Source: Alphaproteobacteria bacterium
GTDB lineage: Bacteria > Pseudomonadota > Alphaproteobacteria > UBA828
Direction of reading: 5' to 3'
NCBI GenBank assembly: GCA_022826665.1
Contig: JAJDUK010000100.1
Coordinates: 1-42,118 of the forward strand
DNA: 42,118 nt
Position numbers and translations under genes: made by a program
The notes under the pieces: model-generated
What the model was told of the DNA's origin: nothing
Databases searched by the model: none
What the model saw: only the letters and a program-made list of their open reading frames with translations
In this document: piece after piece, positions 8,192 to 15,425 of the stretch
Layout of the letters: each line of letters opens with the position of its first letter
How positions within the stretch are numbered: position 1 is the first letter of the stretch

Positions 8192-8530
8192 ATGGAAGTG
8201 ACCACCGAGCGGCAGGACGGAGTCCTGTCAGCGTGCGTCGAAGGGCGCATCGAGAGCGCCCACGCGAAGCGGTTGGGGGAGACCGTCCGGGCCGCAATGG
8301 AGGATGGCGACCGTGCATTGATCAAGGACTTCGAGAACCTGCTCTATATCAGTAGCTTGGGCCTTCGCGTCGTGCTCATGACCGCGAAGATCCTGCGGGA
8401 GCGGGAAGGGACGTTCGCGCTTTACGGGCTGTCGGATGTCGTGCGGAAGGTATTCCAGATTAGCGGCTTCGACCAGCTCATCACCATCCATCCGACCAAG
8501 GCTGCGGCGCTGGCATACCCCGCTCGATGA
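8192..8530 (+). CDS. STAS-domain protein (anti-sigma factor antagonist-like)
   Basis: A 112-residue single STAS domain of the SpoIIAA/RsbV type. The strand-helix core reads LIKDFENLLYISSLGLRVVL, where family members carry their regulatory serine. Such proteins bind an anti-sigma or HPt-like kinase in partner-switching pathways and release a sigma factor or output protein when unphosphorylated. The residue that aligns with SpoIIAA Ser58 is Leu here; many relatives have Ala at that spot and may use the preceding serine. GGGAGG lies seven bases before the ATG. It lies 160 bases upstream of, and on the same strand as, an RpoD-like sigma factor gene. A paralog of identical length is at 40443. No anti-sigma kinase gene is seen in the window. 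Confidence 0.85.
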   Translation: MEVTTERQDGVLSACVEGRIESAHAKRLGETVRAAMEDGDRALIKDFENLLYISSLGLRVVLMTAKILREREGTFALYGLSDVVRKVFQISGFDQLITIHPTKAAALAYPAR

Positions 8531-8689
8531 CGCGGCGGTGCAGGCGCCGTTCACTCAGGATTGCCCGCATCGTCGCGCGGACAGAATGGGAATTCGGCGA
8601 GCGAGCAGGCTCAGCTTGGTACTGGTTTGGTCGCCGTTGCCGGGGACGGACCCAGGCTTGATCGGCATGGTGCGGGCACAATTGAGGCG

Positions 8690-10585
8690 ATGACGAATTC
8701 AGAATACATGGAGATCGGGCCGCTTGAGGTGAGCCTGGCCGTCGCGCGCGACGACGAGCCTGCCGACGCGACGGTCGCCGATCTTGTGGTCTCGCCGGAT
8801 GCTGCGGCGATCGCGCGCCGTGGGCAGCGTGGTTATGCCAATCCCGACGAACTCGACCGAGTGCTGCCGCCCAACGGGACCGGGGCCGATTGCATCGATC
8901 ACACGATGACGGTGCCGTCCGAGCCGGGCATGGCCGTGACCGACTGCGATGTGGCGGAAGAGGGCGCCGGTGAAGGGCCTCCGCCCGCCGTCGTGGCTGC
9001 GATCAACGGGGACGATCCCGGCCGCACCGATGATGCGGTGGCAATGTATCTGCGCGACATAAGGAGCGCCGCACAGCTGACAGGCGAAGACGAGGTGACG
9101 CTCGCGAAGCGGATGGAGGCGGGGCGCCGTGCCGTGCTGGCCGGACTTGGCGAGAGCCTGGTCGCAATGCAGGCGGTGGCCACGTGGGGCGAGGCAATCC
9201 GCGCGGGCTCGCTGAGGCTGCGTGATTTGATCGACATAGAGGCGACCCACGACGGTGAAGCGGCAACGGCCGGACACGGTTTCCCAGGTGAAGATGGCGA
9301 TGACGACAGGCCCCCGCTGACGGCGATGGAAGCGGCGGTCCCGTCCCGCGTCATGGCACCCTTGGAAGAGATTGCGTCCTCGTACGGGAAGCTGCGCCGG
9401 CTTGAAGCTCTGCGCATCGAACTGGCGCGGAAGAACCGGAGGCTCACGGCGTGGCAGGCGAGACGGCGGCGCGAGTTGAAGCGCGATCTCGCGTCGTCGA
9501 TGCAGAACCTCTACCTGACCGACGCGCGCATCGAGATGCTCGTGGTCGGCCTGCGGGAAGCGGCGGGGCGCTTGCAGCAGTACGAGAGCACGCTTCTGCA
9601 GCTGGCCGTCGGGTGCGGCGTATCGCGGGAGGCGTTCCTGAAGCAGCACGAGGGCCGCGAGCTCGAGTCGGCATGGCGGTCACGCGTGGGACGGTTGCGG
9701 GGCGAAGGATGGACAACGCTGGCCAGAAAAAGGCGTCCCGAGGTCCTCGCGCTACGCCGGGAGATTCTCGCGCTCGCCCGCGAGAGCACAACGGAGCCGT
9801 CGGAGCTCCGGCGCGTTGCCGCTGCGGTCCTGGCCGGGGACCGCGAGGCGCGGCAGGCCAGGGAGGAAATGATCGAGGCCAACCTGCGCCTCGTGGTCTC
9901 GATCGCCAAGAAGTACCAGCATAGGGGTCTGCCGCTGGCGGACCTGATACAGGAGGGCAATGCCGGCCTCATGAAGGCGGTGGACAGGTTCGAGTATCGC
10001 CGGGGCATAAAGTTCTCGACTTACGCCACCTGGTGGGTCCGGCAGTCGGTCTGGCGGGCGATCGCCAATTCTGGACATACGATCCGGGTTCCCGTGCACA
10101 CGTTCCAGACGGTCACCAGACTGAGGCGGGTCTCCTGGCTCATGGGCCGGGAGCTCCGGCGCCCGCCCATGCCCGAGGAGCTCGCCGAGCGCATGGGTAT
10201 GTCGGTCGACAGGATACGCAGGGCGCTGGAGGCAGCACGGGCGGTGACGGAACCGGTCAGCCTGGAGATGCCTATCGACGACGACGACGAACGGAAGCTC
10301 GGTGACCTGATCGAGGACAGGGAGGCGGTGCAGCCCTTGGACACGGCGATCGGCTCAGATATGCGGGAGACGCTGACGCGCGTGCTGGGGAGCCTGGCGC
10401 CAAGGGAAGAGCGAGTGCTGCGCCTACGCCTTGGCATCGGCACGGATACCGACCACACCCTTCAGGAAATCGGCGAACAGTTCTCGGTCACGCGGGAGTG
10501 CATCCGCCGGATCGAGGCCAAGGCGCTACGGAAGCTCGGGAGACCTTCGCGTGCGCGCGTGCTGCGGAGTTTTCTCGACCGCTAG
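8690..10585 (+). CDS. Divergent RpoD-like sigma-70 factor
   Basis: About 631 residues with the full plan of a primary-type sigma factor: a region 1.1-like segment ([17 protein letters not shown]), region 1.2 (AVAMYLRDI), a long acidic non-conserved region, region 2 ([31 protein letters not shown]), region 3, and region 4.2 ([20 protein letters not shown]). It should direct core RNA polymerase to a set of promoters. Positions that contact promoters in the E. coli protein differ: the residue at 440 is Trp instead of Thr, 425 is Ile instead of Tyr, and in helix 4.2 Arg586 and Gln589 are Cys and Arg. This argues for a specialised paralog rather than the housekeeping RpoD. The ATG at 8690 is chosen; a TTG at 8561 would add 43 residues without family resemblance. 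The upstream STAS gene suggests post-translational control. Confidence 0.88.
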   Translation: MTNSEYMEIGPLEVSLAVARDDEPADATVADLVVSPDAAAIARRGQRGYANPDELDRVLPPNGTGADCIDHTMTVPSEPGMAVTDCDVAEEGAGEGPPPAVVAAINGDDPGRTDDAVAMYLRDIRSAAQLTGEDEVTLAKRMEAGRRAVLAGLGESLVAMQAVATWGEAIRAGSLRLRDLIDIEATHDGEAATAGHGFPGEDGDDDRPPLTAMEAAVPSRVMAPLEEIASSYGKLRRLEALRIELARKNRRLTAWQARRRRELKRDLASSMQNLYLTDARIEMLVVGLREAAGRLQQYESTLLQLAVGCGVSREAFLKQHEGRELESAWRSRVGRLRGEGWTTLARKRRPEVLALRREILALARESTTEPSELRRVAAAVLAGDREARQAREEMIEANLRLVVSIAKKYQHRGLPLADLIQEGNAGLMKAVDRFEYRRGIKFSTYATWWVRQSVWRAIANSGHTIRVPVHTFQTVTRLRRVSWLMGRELRRPPMPEELAERMGMSVDRIRRALEAARAVTEPVSLEMPIDDDDERKLGDLIEDREAVQPLDTAIGSDMRETLTRVLGSLAPREERVLRLRLGIGTDTDHTLQEIGEQFSVTRECIRRIEAKALRKLGRPSRARVLRSFLDR

Positions 10586-10864
10586 GCGCGGTCAAGAGCG
10601 TAGCTTGGCCGCTTGGTATCCGCGCGACGCTTGGAACGCCGCCAGCCGCAACCGGATTCGGCAAGCGAACGGCGGTGCTGACTGCCGAAGGGTGTCATGG
10701 CGGCAGTGTAGTCGACATCGGCAATCCGAAGCGATCGGTTTCCATAACGACACACCGAAGTCGCGACAAACATGTCCAGAGTGTGGAATGGGGCCCCTGG
10801 CGCCTACCCCATTGGCACCGATACCGGTCTTACCAGGATGGGGAACTCGGCCTCGACCCGATTC
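10586..10864. other. Intergenic region before the IS21 end
   Basis: Nothing recognisable was found between the sigma factor stop and the terminus of the IS21-family element. The missing C-terminal half of the nearby integrase was looked for here on the minus strand and is not present. Confidence 0.4.
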
Positions 10865-11004
10865 TGTCAACGGCGGTGGGATTATGCGCCAGAGCGGCGG
10901 AGTAAAATTGTACCACTGGCACGGCTGCAGCTTTTCCCCGTAGCCCACGGGAGGGCCCCGCGCGCGGGGCGACGCGCCCTCGGCGCGGCTGGCGGCGGCC
11001 CGCG
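10865..11004. repeat. IS21-family terminal region, copy 1
   Basis: A 140-base stretch matching 41979-42118 in the same orientation with ten mismatches. It begins TGTCAACGGCGG and contains GGAGTAAAATTGTACCAC and a perfect GC-only palindrome GCCCCGCGCGCGGGGC. The second copy is cut by the window end, so the full length of the repeat is unknown. Confidence 0.85.
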
Positions 11005-11042
11005 CGTGGGAGGGGCCTGTGGGCCCACGGGGGCAAGCGGGG

Positions 11043-11844
11043 TTATTCGGAGGGAGGCCGGTGCCGCGATCGGCTCTGCTTGAGCCGGTAGCTTTCGCCG
11101 TTCATCTCCAGGATATGGACGTGGTGGGTGATGCGGTCGAGCAGCGCGCCGGTGAGCCGCTCGCTGGCGAAGACCGTCGTCCATTCCTGGAAGGGCAGGT
11201 TGGAGGTGACGATGGTGGCGCTGTTTTCGTAGCGCCGGCTGAAGACGTCGAACAGGAGCTCGCTTCCGGTCTGCGACAGGGGCACGTATCCGAGCTCGTC
11301 GACGATCAGCAGGTTCACCTTGGCGAGCTGGTCCTGGAAGCGGAGCAGTCTCTTCTCGTCGCGCGCCTCGATCATCGCGTGGACCATCTGGGAGGCGGTG
11401 GTGAAGCGGACGGCGAGGCCCTTCTGGCAGGCGGCGAGGCCCAGAGCCAGGGCGATGTGCGTCTTGCCGACGCCGCTCGGGCCCAACAGGATCGCGTTCT
11501 CGCGGCGCTCGATGTAGTCGCCGCGCGCGAGGTCGAGCACCAGCGTTCGCCTGCTCACTCGGACCAGTGGCGTTCGCAGGCTCAGTGTTGAGGCTCGGAA
11601 TGGCCTTGAAGTCGAAGCTCTCGAGCTGTTTGACGACGGGGAAGCGGGCCTGCCTGATGCGGCGTTCGACCAGGCGGCGCTCGCGGTCGATCATCTCCAT
11701 CTCCACCAGCCGGGCCAGGAACTGCACGTGATCCAGGCCCTCGTTGGCGCACTGGCGCGCCAGTTTCTCGTATTCCCGCAGGAAGGTCGGCAGCTTGAGC
11801 TTCTTCAGGTGGTGCTCAAGCAGGATGCGGGGCGCTTCAGCCAT
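11043..11844 (-). pseudogene. istB: IstB-like ATPase of IS21-family element, frameshifted
   Basis: The transposition helper ATPase of IS21. The N-terminal part (LEHHLKKLKLPTFLREYEKL, then FDFKAIPSLN) and the C-terminal part (Walker A GPSGVGKTH, Walker B LLIVDELGY, and TSNLPFQEW) are both well conserved but lie in different frames. Around 11552-11594 about 43 bases replace what is normally roughly two codons, a net insertion of about 37 bases, with the 8-base GCGAACGC repeated inside it. A GTG at 11558 could start a shortened protein of 171 residues that still has the P-loop. The ATG at 11844 overlaps the stop of the transposase frame, as in intact IS21 elements. Confidence 0.8.
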
Positions 11845-13732
11845 GGCCGGCCCCCGCGGCGAGCAGGGAGGCGTAGTCGGCGGTGCGGGTGGCGGCGACG
11901 AAGGGTTGGGGCAGGTGCGGATAGCGCGCCAGATCGAGATGCGCGGGCCGCCTTTCGATGCGTGCCAGCAGCAGGTGCTTGACGGCATCGAAGCCGATCA
12001 GGCGCCGCTTCACCGCGTCCCGCACCGCGGCCGTCACCTGGGTCTCGGGGAAGTCCTCCAGCAGGCGCAGCACCTGGATGTACTCGCGCTTGCCGCGCGG
12101 CCCGAAGCGGGCCTCAAGGAGGCGGCGCAGCGCGTCGAAGGCCGGATCGAGCTTCCATCCGCGCAGCGGCGCCGCCTGGTCCAGCGCGCCCGGCTTCTTC
12201 TCCAGCAGCGAGAGATAGTGCAGCGGGTCGTAGACCACATTGCCGCGGACGTAGCTACGTCGATGGCGGGCGACGATCTCGGCGCCGAGCGCGATCTCGA
12301 CGCGGTCGACATAGCCCTTGATCGTCACCTTCTTGTGGGCGTGCACCGTCGGCGCCGAGTAGTCCACCAACCGGTAGCGCACCAGGGAGGTCGACGAGAC
12401 TTGGCCCGGCACGTGCTCGCAGGCCTCGAAGGGGGCGGCGGGCCGGTCTCGCAACGCGTCGAGATCGGCCAGCAGCGATGACGCCTTCTCGCCCTGCTCC
12501 AGTGCGTCGAGCCGCTCCAGGCAGCGCGCCAGCAATCGCTCGTTCAGAGCGTCCAGGTCATGCACCTTCGGGACCGGCACCATGAACTTGCGCCGCGCCG
12601 TCTTCACCAGGGCTTCCACCTTGCCCTTGTCGTTCCCCTTTCCGGGCCGGCCGAAGCGGTCGCGGAACAGAAAGTGCGACTGCAGATGCGTGAACGCCCG
12701 GGTGCGCTGACGGGTGCCGTCGCCCAGGATCCGCGCCACCGCCAGCGTCGTGTTGTCATAGAGGATCGATCGCGGAACCCCGCCGAGGAAGGCGAAGGCG
12801 CCGACATGGCCGTCGAGGAAGGCCTCCGTCGTCTCCCTCGGATAGGCCTTCACGAACCAGACGTCGGAGTGCGGCAGGATCAGGCGGAAGAAGGCCACCT
12901 TCTCGCGACGGCCCGCGACCTCGACCGTCGCCTCGCCGAAGTCGACCTGGGCATGGCCGGGCGGGTGATGAAGCGGAACGAAGGCCTCGCGGTAGTAGCG
13001 CCACTTGAGGGAGACGATCTCGCCCTTGCGGCAGCCGGTGAGCAGCAGCAGCCGGACGATCGCCACGGCCTGCGGGTGGTCGGCCTCATGGCGTGCCAGC
13101 ACCTTGCCCAGCCGGCGGAACTCGGGGGTCGACAGGAAACGCTCCCGCCCCCGGCGGCGATAGCGCCTGATGCCCGTGCACGGATTGGCTCCCGCCGGCC
13201 GGTAGCCGTAGATCTCGGCCTGGCGCATGATGACCGACAAGATGGGGGCTGACCGGTCGGCCGATGCTGGGGTATTGTGGAGCGATGCGAACCAGCGCCG
13301 GACGTCGCGGACGTCGATGTCGGCGATCGGGCGCCCTTCGAACCAGGGCAGGATATGGTTGCGGTAGTAGTTCCGGTTGACCTCGAGGGTCGAGGGCTTC
13401 CAGTTCCGGGCGTAGCGCCGGAACACCTCGTCGGCAACGGCCTCGAACAGGATGTCGGGCGCCGCCGCGGTCTGCCCGCCGGTTCCGTCTCTGATCGAGG
13501 CCAGCATCGCCCTGGCTCGCTCGCGGGCCTCGTCCAGGCCGATGGCTCCGGGCTCGCCGACGATCTTCCAGACTCTGCGACCGTCATGCTGACTATGTAT
13601 GAAGTATCGCTTTGCGCCGGAGGGCAGGACTCTTGTGCCGAAGCCCTTGAGTTCGCGGTCTCGGACGTCGTATGTGGACCTGCGGGGCTTGAGCGCATCG
13701 ACACGGCGTTGGCTGAGGCGGGCGGTTGCCAT
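11837..13732 (-). CDS. Chimeric open frame: tyrosine-integrase N-terminus fused to IS21 IstA catalytic domain
   Basis: A 631-residue uninterrupted frame with two unrelated halves. Residues 1-244 are a phage-type integrase: the DUF4102 arm-binding domain (LSQRRVDALKPR, ELKGFGTRVLPSG), the SAM-like core-binding domain (about 95-180), and the start of the catalytic domain with the first catalytic arginine in LLLTGCRKGEI. From residue 245 the sequence is IstA: GHAQVDFGEA (Asp264), RSILYDNTTL (Asp326) and GNDKGKVEAL (Glu373) supply a complete DDE triad, followed by the IstA C-terminal domain. The normal IstA helix-turn-helix N-terminus and the integrase His/Arg/Tyr residues are lost. The ATG start is the integrase start. 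Whether the protein is made, or is active, cannot be told; the simplest reading is a deletion fusion between an island integrase and an inserted IS21. The open frame across the join is unexpected for plain decay. Confidence 0.8.
   Translation of the reverse strand: MATARLSQRRVDALKPRRSTYDVRDRELKGFGTRVLPSGAKRYFIHSQHDGRRVWKIVGEPGAIGLDEARERARAMLASIRDGTGGQTAAAPDILFEAVADEVFRRYARNWKPSTLEVNRNYYRNHILPWFEGRPIADIDVRDVRRWFASLHNTPASADRSAPILSVIMRQAEIYGYRPAGANPCTGIRRYRRRGRERFLSTPEFRRLGKVLARHEADHPQAVAIVRLLLLTGCRKGEIVSLKWRYYREAFVPLHHPPGHAQVDFGEATVEVAGRREKVAFFRLILPHSDVWFVKAYPRETTEAFLDGHVGAFAFLGGVPRSILYDNTTLAVARILGDGTRQRTRAFTHLQSHFLFRDRFGRPGKGNDKGKVEALVKTARRKFMVPVPKVHDLDALNERLLARCLERLDALEQGEKASSLLADLDALRDRPAAPFEACEHVPGQVSSTSLVRYRLVDYSAPTVHAHKKVTIKGYVDRVEIALGAEIVARHRRSYVRGNVVYDPLHYLSLLEKKPGALDQAAPLRGWKLDPAFDALRRLLEARFGPRGKREYIQVLRLLEDFPETQVTAAVRDAVKRRLIGFDAVKHLLLARIERRPAHLDLARYPHLPQPFVAATRTADYASLLAAGAGHG
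13001..13732 (-). pseudogene. Tyrosine recombinase (island/phage integrase), 3' half deleted
   Basis: This is the integrase part of the chimera, about 244 codons of a family that is usually near 400. It ends just after the box I arginine (TGCRKGEIVSLKW), so the catalytic His-x-x-Arg and Tyr are absent and strand exchange is impossible. It lies about 120 bases from tRNA-Pro and reads away from it, on the 5' side of the tRNA. The more usual arrangement has the integrase beyond the tRNA 3' end, so which tRNA or site it served is uncertain. Confidence 0.8.
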
Positions 13733-13853
13733 GGATTTTCCTCCTGCGTTCGGTTGCAGCCGGGGAGCAACCGCGGACCAGTTGCACGTTTTCCGACCGG
13801 GACAGGAGGAAAAAACGACGCTATTTCAATGGGTTAGCACCTGAGGTGCGGTA

Positions 13854-13930
13854 CGGGGTGTGGCGCAGCCAGGTAGCGCATCTGCTTTGGGAGCAGAGGG
13901 TCGCCGGTTCAAATCCGGCCACCCCGACCA
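13854..13930 (+). tRNA. tRNA-Pro (UGG)
   Basis: A 77-base cloverleaf with encoded CCA end. The acceptor arms CGGGGTG and CACCCCG pair. The anticodon arm TCTGC-TTTGGGA-GCAGA gives anticodon TGG, and the T arm has the GGTTCAAATC loop. A small hairpin (GCACC-TGA-GGTGC) lies about 15 bases upstream. No clear promoter hexamers were found in front. Confidence 0.95.
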
Positions 13931-14044
13931 GCACCACTGGCCTGACGTGAGGGCCTGAAGAACGCGATAAGTTGGTTCTAAATCAATAAGTTGCGCGAAA
14001 TTGGATTCGTTTTGTAATTTCTTGTTCTTGCCGCCGACCAGGCC

Positions 14045-14389
14045 TCAGTTGACGGCAAAGCTCTCGCCGCAGCCGCAGGTGCTGGTGACGTTGGGGTTGT
14101 TGAAGACGAAGGTGGCGCTGAGCTTGTCCTCGCTGAAGTCGAGCTCGGTGCCGATCAGAAACATTACCGCGGCCGGGTCCACCACCACCGTCACGCCCCG
14201 CTGCGTGATCACCTCGGCAGCGGGCGGCACCTCCTCCGCATAGTCCATGGTATAGGACATGCCGGAGCAGCCGGCGTTCCTGACCCCGATCTTGATGCCG
14301 ACGGCGGGCTCGGCATCGTCCGGCCGAAGCGACATCAGGTGGTTGATGCGCTCCGCCGCGCGCTCGCTGATGGTGAGAATGTCTTTCAT
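14045..14389 (-). CDS. sufA: A-type iron-sulfur carrier, SufA/HesB family
   Basis: A 114-residue A-type carrier that receives Fe-S clusters from the SufBCD scaffold and passes them to target proteins. The three invariant cysteines are present: Cys41 in NAGCSGMSY, and Cys105 and Cys107 in the C-terminal CGCGESF. It is the last gene of the leftward SUF operon, 26 bases after the SufT stop. The ATG at 14389 starts the protein immediately before the typical first strand (ILTISERAAERI). Confidence 0.93.
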   Translation of the reverse strand: MKDILTISERAAERINHLMSLRPDDAEPAVGIKIGVRNAGCSGMSYTMDYAEEVPPAAEVITQRGVTVVVDPAAVMFLIGTELDFSEDKLSATFVFNNPNVTSTCGCGESFAVN

Positions 14390-14415
14390 CTCTAGTTCCG
14401 CGCGTCCGATGGCGG

Positions 14416-14967
14416 CTACATGAAGCCGAGTTCGAGCTGGGCGGCCTCCGACATCATGTCGGGAGACCAGGGCGGATCCCACACCAGATCGACCTCCACG
14501 TCGCCGATCCCCTCCACCATGGTCGCGACAGCGTGCTCGACCATGCTGGGCATGCTGCCGGCCACAGGGCAGCCGGGCGTCGTCAACGTCATCGATATGC
14601 GGGCGTCGTTGGCCTCGTTCAAGGCCACGTCGTAGACGAGTCCGAGTTGGTAGATATCCACCGGGATTTCCGGGTCGTAGACCGAGCTCAAGGCTCGCGC
14701 GATTTGTCCCGCGAGCGGGTGCTCGGGGCTCAGGCCCGGCGGTGTCGGCAGGGTCTCGGCCGCCTCGGGCGCGGCCTCGACCAGCTGCGGCGCAAGCCCG
14801 CCAGCACCGACGGCGCCGGGCGGCCCGTCCGGCGCCCAAGCCTCGTAGCTCTGCGGACCGGCGGTCGGCGGAGGGGGCGGCGCAGAGGGAGTCTCGACCG
14901 CTTCGGGCGGACTGGCCGGCTCCGGCTCCGCCTCGGGCGGGCGCTTCTTGCGGAACAGGTTCATCAT
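14416..14967 (-). CDS. sufT: SufT-like MIP18/DUF59 protein with proline-rich N-terminal extension
   Basis: A protein of about 183 residues. The C-terminal 100 residues are a MIP18/DUF59 domain with DPEIPVDIYQLGLVYDV and TTPGCPVAGSMP, whose cysteine is conserved in SufT proteins that help Fe-S maturation. The first 80 or so residues are rich in Pro, Ala and Glu (for example SAPPPPPTAGPQ) and are probably a disordered linker; many SufT proteins lack such a long one. Its ATG overlaps the SufU stop, which indicates translational coupling. Two adjacent ATG codons make the start uncertain by one residue. Confidence 0.88.
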   Translation of the reverse strand: MMNLFRKKRPPEAEPEPASPPEAVETPSAPPPPPTAGPQSYEAWAPDGPPGAVGAGGLAPQLVEAAPEAAETLPTPPGLSPEHPLAGQIARALSSVYDPEIPVDIYQLGLVYDVALNEANDARISMTLTTPGCPVAGSMPSMVEHAVATMVEGIGDVEVDLVWDPPWSPDMMSEAAQLELGFM

Positions 14968-15425
14968 TCCGTCGTGATCTCCTCGCTCTCGCCCTCCAGC
15001 GCCGCCTTCATCGTGTGCCAGGGAAGCGTCGCACACTTGACCCGCATCGGGAACTCCCGCACGCCGGCGAGCACGATCAGCTTGTCCAGATCCGGAGTCT
15101 CGAAGCCCGCCTCGCAGGCCGGCTCGGTCGACGCCACCAGAGCGTGGAACTCGGCGAACATTGCCTCCACCTCGTCGCGGGACTTGCCGCGCAGCATCTC
15201 GGTCATCATCGAGGCCGACGCCATCGAGATGGCGCAGCCCCTGCCCTCGAAGCCGATGTCAGTCACCACGTCGTTGGCCACATCGACATAGATTGTGATC
15301 GTGTCGCCGCAGAGCGGGTTGTGGCCGTGGGATTCGCCGGTCACCGCCGGCGGCTTGCCGAAATTACGCGGCGACTTGCCGTGATCGAGGATCACCTCCT
15401 GATAGAGCTCGCGCAGCTCGGACAT
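14964..15425 (-). CDS. sufU: SufU-type sulfur-transfer/scaffold protein (NifU-like)
   Basis: A 153-residue member of the IscU/SufU family. The three conserved cysteines are Cys39 (NPLCGDTI), Cys64 (GRGCAIS) and Cys131 (RVKCATLPW), with Asp41 in the first motif. The insertion between the second and third cysteines and the absence of the LPPVK chaperone motif mark it as SufU type, which in studied species is a zinc protein that takes sulfur from SufS. The ATG at 15425 shares one base with the SufS stop. Confidence 0.92.
   Translation of the reverse strand: MSELRELYQEVILDHGKSPRNFGKPPAVTGESHGHNPLCGDTITIYVDVANDVVTDIGFEGRGCAISMASASMMTEMLRGKSRDEVEAMFAEFHALVASTEPACEAGFETPDLDKLIVLAGVREFPMRVKCATLPWHTMKAALEGESEEITTE

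Larger units (their letters stand above)
10865..13000 (-). mobile_element. Decayed IS21-family element (right end, istB and 3' part of istA)
   Basis: The element carries the two genes typical of the IS21 family, istA then istB, overlapping by eight bases and reading leftward. Its istB-proximal end is fixed at 10865 by comparison with a second copy at 41979, where the shared sequence starts with the same TGTCAACGGCGG. The istA-proximal end and the first part of istA are missing: the sequence joins an integrase gene near 13000. istB carries a frame-shifting insertion. The element is therefore unlikely to transpose by itself. Identity to the second copy over the 140 shared bases is 130 of 140, so the two are not products of one very recent jump. 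Confidence 0.85.

Noticed and set aside
13835-13850. Small hairpin before tRNA-Pro as a terminator of the region upstream
   Set aside because: A five-base stem without a T run is too weak, and no gene reads toward it on the plus strand.
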